In this document: in pieces, positions 14,823-23,337 of the stretch
Layout of the letters: each line of letters opens with the position of its first letter
How positions within the stretch are numbered: the first letter of the stretch is position 1
DNA from: a virus
Virus record (IMG/VR): IMGVR_UViG_3300031576_000004
Coordinates: 99,303 to 163,302 of that record
DNA: 64,000 bases
Reading direction: 5' to 3' (one strand)
Notes under the pieces: model-generated
The model's database searches: none
Told to the model about the DNA's origin: nothing
Seen by the model: the letters and a program-made list of their open reading frames with translations, nothing else
Made by a program: the position numbers and the translations under genes

Positions 14823-17803
14823 GTTGTCGTCTCCAGGAATTCCTTTTGGCCAGAGGTCTCAGCATTATAGATGAGAGTGGGCACCATCGTTAGGGCTACC
14901 TTCTCGTTCTTCCACCTGGAGACCATTTCAAAATCATGCGCGTAGCCAACTTCAGTGCGATTCTTCCACCATCCATATTTCTCTATTAGACTCTTCTTAT
15001 GAAGCACCTCTGATGTATCCACCTGGAACTTCTCTGGGGCAGTACAGAACCTAGGCTTGCCATCTACAAGCATGGATGATAATGCGTAGCTTGCTCCCTC
15101 AAATTTCATCTTATCGTGTAGGCATGATAAATGGTCCGACATAACCGTGTTATCGTCATCTACATACGCTATTAAGTTGGCTGACGACAACATGATCCCG
15201 TAATTCCTAGGAATAGCCCCGCCTGCTCCATGGTTATTGGGCAGGTTAAATATGCGGGCCTTTTCGCAGGCATAATCCTGTAATTCTGGACAATTGTCCC
15301 CAACAATAATTATCTCTTTGGAGAAATAGTCCTGCTCCAAGACGGACGCCACGGCCTTCCCTAGAAGCAGGTTCTTCACCCTCTTGTGAGTCGGGATAAT
15401 CACAGAGATCTTCGGGCCTAAATAGAACTCCTTGATCCGCGGATCTGATGGATGAGCATAATTAAGGATCGGATATTCCTTCAGGGTCTCCTCGAAGAGC
15501 TCGCTGTCCGTATCGAATTCCCCACCCAGCTCTCGGTATTGCGCTATGGATTTAATGCGCCTTGTTGCGTCGTGAAACCCCAGGTGGTGAGTTATTAAGG
15601 AATTCTTAAGTACTACGACTCTATTCGATCCGATAAGCTTCTCATGCACAGGGAAGACCCACCTGATATCAGGCTTGTTCCTGTGCATGAACGGCTTCGC
15701 AATATGCTCCTTGCCGTTTGTGTCCACAAGCTTCGCCAGGAAGATGTCGTATTCATCCTGATCAACGAGCTCCCAAATATTCTCCAGCGTGGACTTGTCG
15801 AGGCGCTCGTCCGGATCAAACATAATGATCCAATCACAGCTGAGCGCAAACTTGCCAATGGCATGATTTCTGGCTCTTGAAAAAGCTGTAAACTCATAGT
15901 CCTCTATGATGGCAACGCCATTATTTTTAGCCCATTCGACGGTGCCGTCTGTGGAGCCAGAATCCAATATCGATATATCATTAGTAATCCCTTTGAACTG
16001 TTCAACAAATCCTGGAAGCGCCTCGATCTCATCCTTTGTGATCGCAATGACCTTAATCTTTGGGTGCTTCCTGTGGAATGGAGCCCTGTTCTCCTCTAGG
16101 ATTTTGTTAATATCGAGATCGTTGGCTTTGAAGGTGGCGTGTCCCTCATGGTGGATCCACGCCCGCTCAACTATCTTGCAGATATACCCAGCCTTGCGAA
16201 CTCGAGCGCAGTAATCTGTGTCTTCAAAGTTAACGAACCTCGTGTCGAATCCTCCGAGCTTCTTGAACATGTCTGTCCTGGTCATCATGCAGACACCCAC
16301 TACAGAATCCACGACAAGGCTTCCATGCCTGAAAGCGTCTTCCTTCTGAACGTATCCCTGAGGGGGACAAGCATAGTTTGAGTACGGGCCAACAACCGCT
16401 GTTGCTTGGGAATCATTTAATCCAATAAGAAGCCTGTCTAGAACTCCAGGCTCTACGACTGTGTCGCTGTTAAGGAAACAGATATATGGCGACGTCACTT
16501 CCATCGCCGCCCTATTGCACCCAGCGGCATAGCCGATATTCGCCTCTAGGTTGATGACCTTGGTTGCCGGCCCTTCAACCGGAACTTTGGATCCGTTGTT
16601 AAGAAGGATAACTGGCAGCGTCGGGTAGTGCTTCTTAACTGATTCAAGGCACCGCTTCGTGAGCTCCGGGGTATTCCAATCAAGGACAACAATGGAGATA
16701 CATCCTTCCCGATGTCTCCTGTTATTGAATTCCTCAAACTCATGGCGGTAATTGTTGCGGCCAATCTCAAGGTTATCCTGAATCGCCTTATTCTTTGTAA
16801 ACGTTGTGTTCTGGAAGGCGTCTAGGAAGCGATAGAGGTATAGACATTTGTCCAGGTGGAAACACTTGGACCTAAGGAAAAAGCGAGCATAGAGGTCCCA
16901 ATCGTCTGCGATCGCTAATTGCGGATTGTACCCACCAAGCTCTCTGAATGTCTTAGCTCGGTAAGCTCTGATGTGGTTCGGCCCAACCGTCAGAAACCAA
17001 CCGAACTGCTTGTAGTACTCTGGGCCAAATCTGTCATAGATATTCGGATTAACAGCCTCCATATACTTCTTCCCGTTGTACTCAAACTCCCTATACCTTC
17101 CATCCTTAACCCACTCTGGGAAGGTGTGCGGGGAACCGTCCTGGAAGAAGCTGGCGCAGTTCGTATAAACCATCCCAGCTTCTGGATGCGATTTAAATGC
17201 CGCGGCGACATCATAGACCGCATCACGAGTAAGCATATCGTCATGATCCAACTCGATCAGGTAAACGCCTGTGCATAGGCGTGTGGCCATGTCCTTTAGT
17301 GCGCCAACCTTGCCTATGTGGTTAACCTTGATCGGCCTGACCCTGTGGTCAATTTTAGCGAACTCTAAGAGGCGCTCGTATGTCCCATCGGTAGATCCAT
17401 CGTCAACGACAACCCATTCCCAGTTCGGATACGTTTGATCTCTGAGAGAGTAGTAGGTGTCCAGGATCATGCCGCCAGTGTTAAATGTCGGCGTATAGAC
17501 CGAAACAAGCGGCTGAACATCATCTTCTTTTGGCGCTGTCCAAATATTGTTTATGTAAACGTTCTGGATCGATTGCGCCACAGCTTCTGGAGTGGCTTTA
17601 GGGTCGCTTACATTCATCCACTTTTTCCGCAGATCGTAGCCCGCTGCGTTGAGCTCACCAGGGAAGAATCCAGTGGTAACAATAACATCTGGCCTGAACC
17701 TGGCTATCGCAGGAAGCAGATCCTTAATGTCTGTTACTGTGCAGGATTCGGCAGGGACATCCCACTGCCGCAAGACAAACAGGACTCTTATTCCACTTAT
17801 CAT
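14819..17803 (-). CDS. Glycosyltransferase with four GT-A (family 2-like) domains
   Basis: A 994-residue protein with four successive GT2-like Rossmann units. Unit 1 (~99-330) has VSVYTPTFNTGG, VVVDDGSTDGT and ELDHDD. Unit 2 (~368-555) has ISIVVLDWNTPE, NIGYAAGCNRA and FLNSDT. Unit 3 (~583-740) has IAITKDEIEALPGF, LDSGSTDGT and FDPDER. Unit 4 (~797-994) has ISVIIPTHKR and AYVDDDN. Acidic DxD-like metal and nucleotide-sugar motifs survive in each. It should transfer sugars to a chain or protein; placed inside the fibre cluster, virion glycosylation is a reasonable inference. The extra N-terminal ~95 residues are unassigned. Confidence 0.87.
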   Translation of the reverse strand: MISGIRVLFVLRQWDVPAESCTVTDIKDLLPAIARFRPDVIVTTGFFPGELNAAGYDLRKKWMNVSDPKATPEAVAQSIQNVYINNIWTAPKEDDVQPLVSVYTPTFNTGGMILDTYYSLRDQTYPNWEWVVVDDGSTDGTYERLLEFAKIDHRVRPIKVNHIGKVGALKDMATRLCTGVYLIELDHDDMLTRDAVYDVAAAFKSHPEAGMVYTNCASFFQDGSPHTFPEWVKDGRYREFEYNGKKYMEAVNPNIYDRFGPEYYKQFGWFLTVGPNHIRAYRAKTFRELGGYNPQLAIADDWDLYARFFLRSKCFHLDKCLYLYRFLDAFQNTTFTKNKAIQDNLEIGRNNYRHEFEEFNNRRHREGCISIVVLDWNTPELTKRCLESVKKHYPTLPVILLNNGSKVPVEGPATKVINLEANIGYAAGCNRAAMEVTSPYICFLNSDTVVEPGVLDRLLIGLNDSQATAVVGPYSNYACPPQGYVQKEDAFRHGSLVVDSVVGVCMMTRTDMFKKLGGFDTRFVNFEDTDYCARVRKAGYICKIVERAWIHHEGHATFKANDLDINKILEENRAPFHRKHPKIKVIAITKDEIEALPGFVEQFKGITNDISILDSGSTDGTVEWAKNNGVAIIEDYEFTAFSRARNHAIGKFALSCDWIIMFDPDERLDKSTLENIWELVDQDEYDIFLAKLVDTNGKEHIAKPFMHRNKPDIRWVFPVHEKLIGSNRVVVLKNSLITHHLGFHDATRRIKSIAQYRELGGEFDTDSELFEETLKEYPILNYAHPSDPRIKEFYLGPKISVIIPTHKRVKNLLLGKAVASVLEQDYFSKEIIIVGDNCPELQDYACEKARIFNLPNNHGAGGAIPRNYGIMLSSANLIAYVDDDNTVMSDHLSCLHDKMKFEGASYALSSMLVDGKPRFCTAPEKFQVDTSEVLHKKSLIEKYGWWKNRTEVGYAHDFEMVSRWKNEKVALTMVPTLIYNAETSGQKEFLETTT

Positions 17804-17848
17804 GCTTACACCATAGCATGATCCTGCCTGCGATGGAAGCCTAAAGTC

Positions 17849-18355
17849 CTACCATTCGGCAGCGACTGAAACTCCTGGCGTAGCCAAGAGAAGATCCTCT
17901 CCCTGCCCTGGAGTCATGGTGTCTCTATCGAATCTCTCAATCCCAGGAATGTGGAGGGCGTTCAAAAGCCTCCAAATCAGCTCTGAACAAACAACCCCCT
18001 TTGATATCGGGTTCTTTTTACAAAGCCTAAAAACAAGAACAAACACAAAACCAACTAGCTGAGCGTAGCCATATGGCTCATCCTCAAACTTAAGAACGTA
18101 GGAGAGTGCTTCCTTCTCAGTCTCTGGATTGCAGTCTATTTTGTATATTATTCCGTTTGTTTTTCTGTTTACTAGAGAGCCAAGTTTAGCCCTATGGACT
18201 GTAAACCCAGATGCATGGATGATGGGTACATCTGGGTTGTTGTGTGGATCGCCAAGACACACAAATGTGTGGCTATGCTTTGACTTTGTTATCCGTCTGA
18301 TAAGCCAAGAAAGCAGATTGTATTTCCTGGCTTCAAATCCCACATATGCCGGCAT
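17849..18355 (-). CDS. Permuted NlpC/P60-like (YiiX/YebB-type) papain-fold enzyme
   Basis: A 168-residue protein. The order of features fits a circularly permuted NlpC/P60 fold: an early His in KHSHTFVCLG, then IIHASGFTVHRAKLGS, YGYAQLVGFVF, and a late Cys in GVVCSELIWRLL as the likely nucleophile. Such enzymes are amidases, thioesterases or peptidases. There is no signal peptide. It lies between a tail-like gene and the glycosyltransferase, so it could be a virion-carried wall enzyme or a modifier of structural proteins. Fold call moderate; substrate unknown. Confidence 0.6.
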   Translation of the reverse strand: MPAYVGFEARKYNLLSWLIRRITKSKHSHTFVCLGDPHNNPDVPIIHASGFTVHRAKLGSLVNRKTNGIIYKIDCNPETEKEALSYVLKFEDEPYGYAQLVGFVFVLVFRLCKKNPISKGVVCSELIWRLLNALHIPGIERFDRDTMTPGQGEDLLLATPGVSVAAEW

Positions 18356-18356
18356 G

Positions 18357-19145
18357 TTAGTACAGAACCGCTAGAATTCCCCTTAGGGTTCTAGCTACGC
18401 CAGACACTGGAGTGGCCGTTACCTTTAGAATCATGCCGGCTGGCAGGTAAGACCCGCCAAAGGCTTCTTCGCCTATTTCATAGATTTCAATGGGCTCAAT
18501 AGTGAGGTCGCCCCTAATGAAGTCCACCTGAACCTTCACCGCGTCGCTGGATGCAAAGGCAGCGACAAGCGGGGTATCAAGCGTCACGACTTTCGTTGTT
18601 GTATTTACTGCTTTCACAAGATGCCTGCTTGTGTTTGCAGCAAACGTCAAAAGATACCCAACATCAATATTCGCAACGCTATTAACGGTTACCGTTGTGT
18701 CGTTCTGAGCGGCTGCAGCTGTCAGCACCCCGACTTGGCCAACCATCACCTTTACAGAGAGCTTATCTCCAGATAGAAGATTATTGGCCACGACCTTTCC
18801 AGAAAGCATTTCAACTGGGAACGGGAACGACACATCTAGCGCAACGGGATCTGTGCTATTGGCAGGAAGATCAATATTTATTGGGTAGGTCCAATAATGC
18901 CCCTTAACCGTTTCGGCGGTCTTAAGGAGGGTTACTGGAGTCTCCACAAGCGAGTTCGCAGACGGCTTATAGCTTGCCTCGAACTCAACCTGGTCTGCTC
19001 CGCTGTCCTTAAGAATAGACGTCTCGAATGCTCCGCCTACATCTTGATAGGTGATCACATAAAACGAATCTCGGTCGATATAGCGGACCTTTTTAGCGTT
19101 AGATACTCTCGCCTTAAAGTCAGCCCAAGACAGTGATACGATCAT
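18357..19145 (-). CDS. Beta-rich virion protein, unknown family
   Basis: A 262-residue protein. ATG 19145 is preferred because AAGG lies just upstream and the longer frame would run into the neighbouring gene. It starts MIVSLSWADFKARVSNAKKV and contains a middle stretch rich in Thr, Val and Asp (AAAAQNDTTVTVNSVANIDV) typical of beta-structured tail proteins. The rest reads as Ig-like or jelly-roll segments. Location among fibre genes supports a structural role; no family was identified. Confidence 0.6.
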   Translation of the reverse strand: MIVSLSWADFKARVSNAKKVRYIDRDSFYVITYQDVGGAFETSILKDSGADQVEFEASYKPSANSLVETPVTLLKTAETVKGHYWTYPINIDLPANSTDPVALDVSFPFPVEMLSGKVVANNLLSGDKLSVKVMVGQVGVLTAAAAQNDTTVTVNSVANIDVGYLLTFAANTSRHLVKAVNTTTKVVTLDTPLVAAFASSDAVKVQVDFIRGDLTIEPIEIYEIGEEAFGGSYLPAGMILKVTATPVSGVARTLRGILAVLY

Positions 19146-19155
19146 TTTTTCAACC

Positions 19156-19569
19156 TTAATAAAGTGTGTAGTAGATAATATAGTTCCACAAAGCATTCGT
19201 TCCGGTATTGCTTCTAATTCGAAGCCACAGCTTTTCTACTCCTGTGCTTGCAACGCTAACCGGAGCAAGCCATGTGATGATCCCGCCTAGGTATGTATCA
19301 ACATCTCTCGATTCTCCGCCAGGGACAGAGGTGAACGCCCTAAGCTGCGTATCTGTCGTGTTGCCTGCGCTCTTAGTGGTGAGGTTTGGTCTCAGCTCAA
19401 AAATCAAACTCTTATCTTCTGAAATGAATGTAGAGTACCCAAGCCAAAGATGCTTTCCGCTAGGAATCACTCCGCCTGAGATCTGGGCGGTTACATCATG
19501 CCATGTTTCGCTAGTGACAGACCCGTTCCCAAGCAGCTGCAACTCAAACAGAGGAATAATTACGGCCAT
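19156..19569 (-). CDS. Small virion-type beta protein, paralogue of 19577-19969
   Basis: A 137-residue protein aligned along its whole length with its 130-residue neighbour: IPSGKHLWLGYSTFISEDKSL versus IPTGQRIWIGNAQYTSPDKSI, and STGVEKLWLRIRSNTG versus GTGVEHWWLYLKAKGSAG. Both end in aromatic YIIYYTLY-like or YSINYTNE tails. A tandem duplication of a fibre-tip or decoration protein is the simplest reading. Function is otherwise unknown. Confidence 0.68.
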   Translation of the reverse strand: MAVIIPLFELQLLGNGSVTSETWHDVTAQISGGVIPSGKHLWLGYSTFISEDKSLIFELRPNLTTKSAGNTTDTQLRAFTSVPGGESRDVDTYLGGIITWLAPVSVASTGVEKLWLRIRSNTGTNALWNYIIYYTLY

Positions 19570-19576
19570 TTTTTAC

Positions 19577-19969
19577 CTACTCGTTAGTATAGTTTATTGA
19601 GTAAAGATAAGAACCAGCAGAGCCCTTGGCTTTTAGATATAGCCACCAATGCTCAACCCCTGTCCCGACAACTGTTGCTATATGTAATCTTCCCTTGCGA
19701 TAAAGATCGCGCGTTACCGTCCCACTTCTTGTAGAAACAAAACAGCTATCCAATGACGCCGAAGCGCCAAGTGTCGCAGCGCTTTGCCCAACAAGACTCG
19801 TCCTCAGATTATATGAAATAGACTTGTCTGGAGAGGTATACTGAGCATTCCCAATCCAGATCCTCTGCCCAGTCGGGATAAGCCCGAGATCAACCCACAG
19901 CTCAGTTGCAACCGTGAGGTCCCCTGGAGGTGGCCCGAGTATATTGCTCGTGAACAGATTAACTGCCAT
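19577..19969 (-). CDS. Small virion-type beta protein, paralogue of 19156-19569
   Basis: A 130-residue tandem paralogue of the preceding entry. Shared landmarks are IPTGQRIWIGNAQY, SPDKSISYNLR, and the GTGVEHWWLYL segment. The pair has diverged well beyond simple recent duplication, so both copies are probably selected. There is no signal peptide and no enzymatic motif. It is packed with one-base spacing against the 19970 gene. Confidence 0.68.
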   Translation of the reverse strand: MAVNLFTSNILGPPPGDLTVATELWVDLGLIPTGQRIWIGNAQYTSPDKSISYNLRTSLVGQSAATLGASASLDSCFVSTRSGTVTRDLYRKGRLHIATVVGTGVEHWWLYLKAKGSAGSYLYSINYTNE

Positions 19970-20383
19970 TTATGCCTCTATCCCAGCATATGAACCCCAA
20001 ACGGTTCCTTTAATCAACGATGTTTCTGCGGTGAGCTTGAACACGTCTCCAGCGTCACCAATATAAATCCCATTGCCCATCTCTAGCGGGACTGTTGCCT
20101 GCCCTTGCCCGCCAACAGCGAGCAATATCTTCTGGACAAGATTGAAGGCCCCAGCTCCGCCGGTTTGTTTCTTGAGTCTAATGATTACTGTTGAACCAGA
20201 GTCATAGTTAGCAACAAAGGCTGTAACCGCGAATCTCTTCCCAGCAGCAACGGTGTAGGAAGTGTTCGCGATGTCCATCTCCGTCTTTGCTGATATCACA
20301 AGCTCATTCTGCCTGAGGATATTTGCGCTTATAACGCCGATGCCTGAGTCAGCCGGCTGACGCGGGATTACTTCAAGGCTCAT
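19970..20383 (-). CDS. Virion-type beta-sandwich protein
   Basis: A 137-residue protein with a jelly-roll-like pattern: TSYTVAAGKRFAVTAFVANY, STVIIRLKKQTGG, and VPLEMGNGIYIGDAGDVFKL near the end. This layout (AAGKRF... GDVFKL) is common in small phage tail and head-decoration proteins that carry a CBM-like or TNF-like sandwich. Its end overlaps the start of the 20383-20715 gene at one base. Exact family is not known. Confidence 0.62.
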   Translation of the reverse strand: MSLEVIPRQPADSGIGVISANILRQNELVISAKTEMDIANTSYTVAAGKRFAVTAFVANYDSGSTVIIRLKKQTGGAGAFNLVQKILLAVGGQGQATVPLEMGNGIYIGDAGDVFKLTAETSLIKGTVWGSYAGIEA

Positions 20384-20715
20384 TAGACAACCTCCACGCC
20401 TGACGCGGTCACCACAATCTGGCTTGCTACGCTAGCAAATGATCTAAGCGTTTCTGCTGCGCTTAACACTATCGATCCCGTCAGGCTCACAACACCATTG
20501 GCCGGAACCAACGTGCCGGAAAATATCCTTGTTCCAGCTGCATCAGCGCCAATCGATATCGTTATCGTCCTTGCGACGTTTTCGTTATTCGTAACGATTA
20601 TGTGTCTGACGATTGTAGTTGCTGAGGCCGGCACTGTATAGAGCGTCTGGGCGGTCCCAGATGTTGTCGCCGTTATTAGCGCTGGCCCAGCTAGGCGTTT
20701 GGCTGTATCGGCCAT
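20383..20715 (-). CDS. Virion-type beta protein with TVPASATTIVRHI motif
   Basis: A 110-residue protein with TAQTLYTVPASATTIVRHII, ENVARTITISIGADAAGTRI and LSAAETLRSFASVASQIV. This compact sandwich pattern is frequent in small phage fibre-associated proteins, where it probably forms trimers. No catalytic residues are visible. It is tightly spaced with its neighbours on both sides and probably belongs to the same transcript. Confidence 0.62.
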   Translation of the reverse strand: MADTAKRLAGPALITATTSGTAQTLYTVPASATTIVRHIIVTNNENVARTITISIGADAAGTRIFSGTLVPANGVVSLTGSIVLSAAETLRSFASVASQIVVTASGVEVV

Positions 20716-21000
20716 TTAACTTTCTCCCCACTTCCAAATTGAGACAAATCTGTCAGCCACTTGCAGGCCAGATATTAAACCAGGAGGAATATCATTTACT
20801 CCATCGTTAAGCTTCAACGTAGACACCCCAGGACTAACGGCATTATCAGTGCAATAAGCTATTAAATCTGAAGATCCAGCAATTTCCTCTGGTTCAAGAA
20901 AACCTGATAGCGTCTCGCTCCCAGATCCAGGAATGATTATACCAAGATCCCTGATGAGAACGTTAGATGCTGTGTTGTTAAAGCAAATAATCGTTGCCAC
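20716..21000 (-). CDS. Small fibre-cluster protein, possible relative of the KNLT module
   Basis: A 94-residue protein. The first half (NNTASNVLIRDLGIIIPG, then EPEEIAGSSDLIAY) has the same order of features as the N-terminal module of 13449, 14043 and 21008, but is too diverged to call a match with confidence. The gene lies directly downstream of the collagen-like gene and may supply its attachment or cap domain. This is inference from order only. Confidence 0.58.
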   Translation of the reverse strand: MATIICFNNTASNVLIRDLGIIIPGSGSETLSGFLEPEEIAGSSDLIAYCTDNAVSPGVSTLKLNDGVNDIPPGLISGLQVADRFVSIWKWGES

Positions 21001-21007
21001 AATTCAC

Positions 21008-23326
21008 CTATACAGTCAGTTCTGCCGACACAACTTCGCTATTAAATGTCGAAGGCCCAGACCCGCTCGTTCTAACGATCCTGATACCTATCTCATCCCC
21101 AGCAGCAATAGCTACAGATAGAGAACTACTATAAGCGGATGTCGCTGATACGGCAAGAGCGATAGTCGCCAAGACTGTAGGCGTGCCGGATGAATCCTTT
21201 AATATCTCCATATCGAAAGCTCTCGATGCATCAGCAGCGTTAACTTTAATGCTTCCACCAGTAAGTGTACATGCTCTCGGAATAATTATTCCAGCGGTGG
21301 ACCCAACAACACCATCTTCTGTTGCCATATATAACGTTCCGCCAGCAGGAACACCATTGTTACGACTCATGCCGACAAGGAATCGTCCAGACGTTCCTAT
21401 TATTCCTTGCCAACCCTGATTACCTTGGTTGCCCTGAGGACCCTGAAAACCTTGGACTCCTTGGAATCCCTGATATCCCTGCCAGCCCTGGAAGCCCTGA
21501 TTACCTTGGTTGCCCTGGAATCCAGCATTTCCTTGGTTGCCCTGATTACCTTGGTTCCCCTGGTTTCCTTGAGCTCCCTGAACTCCTTGCCAGCCCTGCC
21601 AACCTTGCCAACCTTGATTACCCTGATTCCCCTGGTTTCCTTGGTTACCCTGGAAGCCCTCGTTGCCTTGGTTACCCTGATTTCCTTGAGCTCCCTGAAC
21701 TCCTTGCCAGCCTTGATTCCCTTGATTGCCCTGGAACCCTTGCCAACCTTGGTTGCCCTGATTTCCCTGATTTCCTTGAGCTCCCTGAACGCCCTGGAAA
21801 CCCTGAGCCCCCTGAACTCCCTGCCAACCTTGGTTGCCTTGCCAACCCTGATTTCCTTGAGCGCCAGTGTCTCCGACATTTCCTTGGTTACCTTGATTTC
21901 CCTGGTTACCTTGCCATCCCTGGTTTCCCTGGAAACCCTGAGGACCCTGGATCCCTTGCCAACCTTGGTTCCCCTGATTTCCCTGCCAGCCCTGGTTTCC
22001 TTGAAAACCATCTGCTCCATCAATGCCGGCATTTCCCTGGTTCCCTTGGTTACCCTGATTTCCTTGGTTGCCTTGGAATCCCTGCCAGCCTTGGTTGCCC
22101 TGGTTGCCTTGATTTCCCTGGTTGCCTTGATTGCCCTGCCATCCCTGGTTCCCCTGGAATCCATCTGTGCCGGCAATTCCTTGGTTTCCTTGATTGCCTT
22201 GGAAACCTTGATTGCCTTGATTGCCCTGATTCCCTTGAGGCCCCTGAATGCCCTGCCAACCTTGATTCCCCTGCCAGCCTTGATTGCCCTGGAAACCCTG
22301 GTTGCCTTGGAAACCCTGATTCCCTTGGTTCCCTTGGTTACCCTGGTTCCCCTGATTGCCCTGTGGGCCTTGTATCCCTTGCCAGCCCTGATTGCCTTGC
22401 CAACCCTGAGGCCCTTGCCATCCCTGATTGCCGTCAATGCCCGCGTTTCCCTGGTTTCCTTGATTGCCTTGATTACCTTGGTTTCCTTGATTGCCTTGAT
22501 TACCCTGAAAGCCCTGAGGTCCAGTAAAACCTTGGTTGCCTTGGTTTCCTTGATTGCCCTGGTTACCTTGATTCCCTTGGTTGCCCTGGCTACCCTGATT
22601 CCCCTGATTACCTTGCGAGCCTTGGAAACCAAGAACAACGTCTGTATCAACCTGGTCGCTATAAGATCTCAGAGGTGCGGGTATAACTGGCTTTGTCGCT
22701 AGGTTGAATACCTGTAGGTATATCCAATCAATATCTACCGTCGCTGGAATCAGTGGGAATGCAAATGTAGTTTCAACTCCTCCGTCAAAAACATAGAAGC
22801 TAAGAGTCCATACGCCAGCTGACTCTGTTAGGCGTCCATAGACCTCGTTACCCATCGAGTCTACGAACGCGTTCTGGTTAAGAGGCTTCCTTAACGGAGC
22901 TCTGTTAAAAGGCAGGGCTGTGACGACGCCCTCTGTTGATACCGTGCCGCCAGGCGTTGCTATTGTGAACTGCGACGAGACGTTAACAGATATTGCGCCG
23001 CCGACGATAGTCGTGGTAAGCGCCTGGACATAGTCGGCTGTCTTAACATCTGTTAAAGGCGTTCCTGGAAATGCCGACAGCTCCGCATGAGTTACGATTG
23101 TGTCAACAAGCGGAGAGAAGCTGACCAGCTCAAGCTTCCCCTGATCGATAAGGTTCCTTATCTCTGACTTATTTATCGGATTCGCTGGGTCGTAACGAGT
23201 CCTGTTCGTCCTCTCCATGAGGATGAAGAAGTCATCGAATTCTTTGCTTATCTCACCAGGGACTAGATGTATCCCAGGCTTGGTGAGATATATGTCTTCA
23301 GTTAATGATATGTTTTTAACTTTCAC
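21008..23326 (-). CDS. Collagen-like fibre protein with G-x-Q triplets
   Basis: A 772-residue protein starting at GTG 23326. Residues ~1-232 hold an attachment head whose first ~90 residues (MKVKNISLTEDIY, then EIRNLIDQGKLELVSFS) are a diverged copy of the module in 13449 and 14043. Residues ~233-644 are about 137 Gly-x-Gln triplets, mostly GNQ and GWQ with GFQ, GPQ, GVQ and GIQ. Residues ~645-772 form a beta-rich C-terminal domain (GIIIPRACTLTGGSIKV) that probably nucleates the trimer. The rod should be a stiff triple-helical fibre. Triplets with Gln in the third position and frequent Trp are unusual. Confidence 0.9.
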   Translation of the reverse strand: MKVKNISLTEDIYLTKPGIHLVPGEISKEFDDFFILMERTNRTRYDPANPINKSEIRNLIDQGKLELVSFSPLVDTIVTHAELSAFPGTPLTDVKTADYVQALTTTIVGGAISVNVSSQFTIATPGGTVSTEGVVTALPFNRAPLRKPLNQNAFVDSMGNEVYGRLTESAGVWTLSFYVFDGGVETTFAFPLIPATVDIDWIYLQVFNLATKPVIPAPLRSYSDQVDTDVVLGFQGSQGNQGNQGSQGNQGNQGNQGNQGNQGNQGFTGPQGFQGNQGNQGNQGNQGNQGNQGNAGIDGNQGWQGPQGWQGNQGWQGIQGPQGNQGNQGNQGNQGNQGFQGNQGFQGNQGWQGNQGWQGIQGPQGNQGNQGNQGFQGNQGNQGIAGTDGFQGNQGWQGNQGNQGNQGNQGNQGWQGFQGNQGNQGNQGNQGNAGIDGADGFQGNQGWQGNQGNQGWQGIQGPQGFQGNQGWQGNQGNQGNQGNVGDTGAQGNQGWQGNQGWQGVQGAQGFQGVQGAQGNQGNQGNQGWQGFQGNQGNQGWQGVQGAQGNQGNQGNEGFQGNQGNQGNQGNQGWQGWQGWQGVQGAQGNQGNQGNQGNQGNAGFQGNQGNQGFQGWQGYQGFQGVQGFQGPQGNQGNQGWQGIIGTSGRFLVGMSRNNGVPAGGTLYMATEDGVVGSTAGIIIPRACTLTGGSIKVNAADASRAFDMEILKDSSGTPTVLATIALAVSATSAYSSSLSVAIAAGDEIGIRIVRTSGSGPSTFNSEVVSAELTV
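21395..22630 (-). repeat. Collagen-like Gly-x-Gln triplet repeat
   Basis: About 137 consecutive nine-base units encoding G-[N/W/F/P/V/I/S]-Q, interrupted by short breaks such as GIDGNQ, GADGFQ and GDTGAQ. The repeat keeps several other frames open on both strands. Mixed synonymous codons show it is not a recent simple-sequence expansion. Confidence 0.92.
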
Positions 23327-23337
23327 AGCTTATTATC

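Noticed and set aside
21395-22630. Possible CRISPR-like or tandem DNA array
   Set aside because: Units are nine bases and coding, with no distinct repeat-spacer structure and no cas genes.
21322-22702. Long open frames on the plus strand (about 400-430 codons) and another minus frame across the collagen-like repeat
   Set aside because: They are by-products of the nine-base Gly-x-Gln repeat, giving low-complexity Leu/Pro or Arg/Lys-rich products with no start signal or domain.
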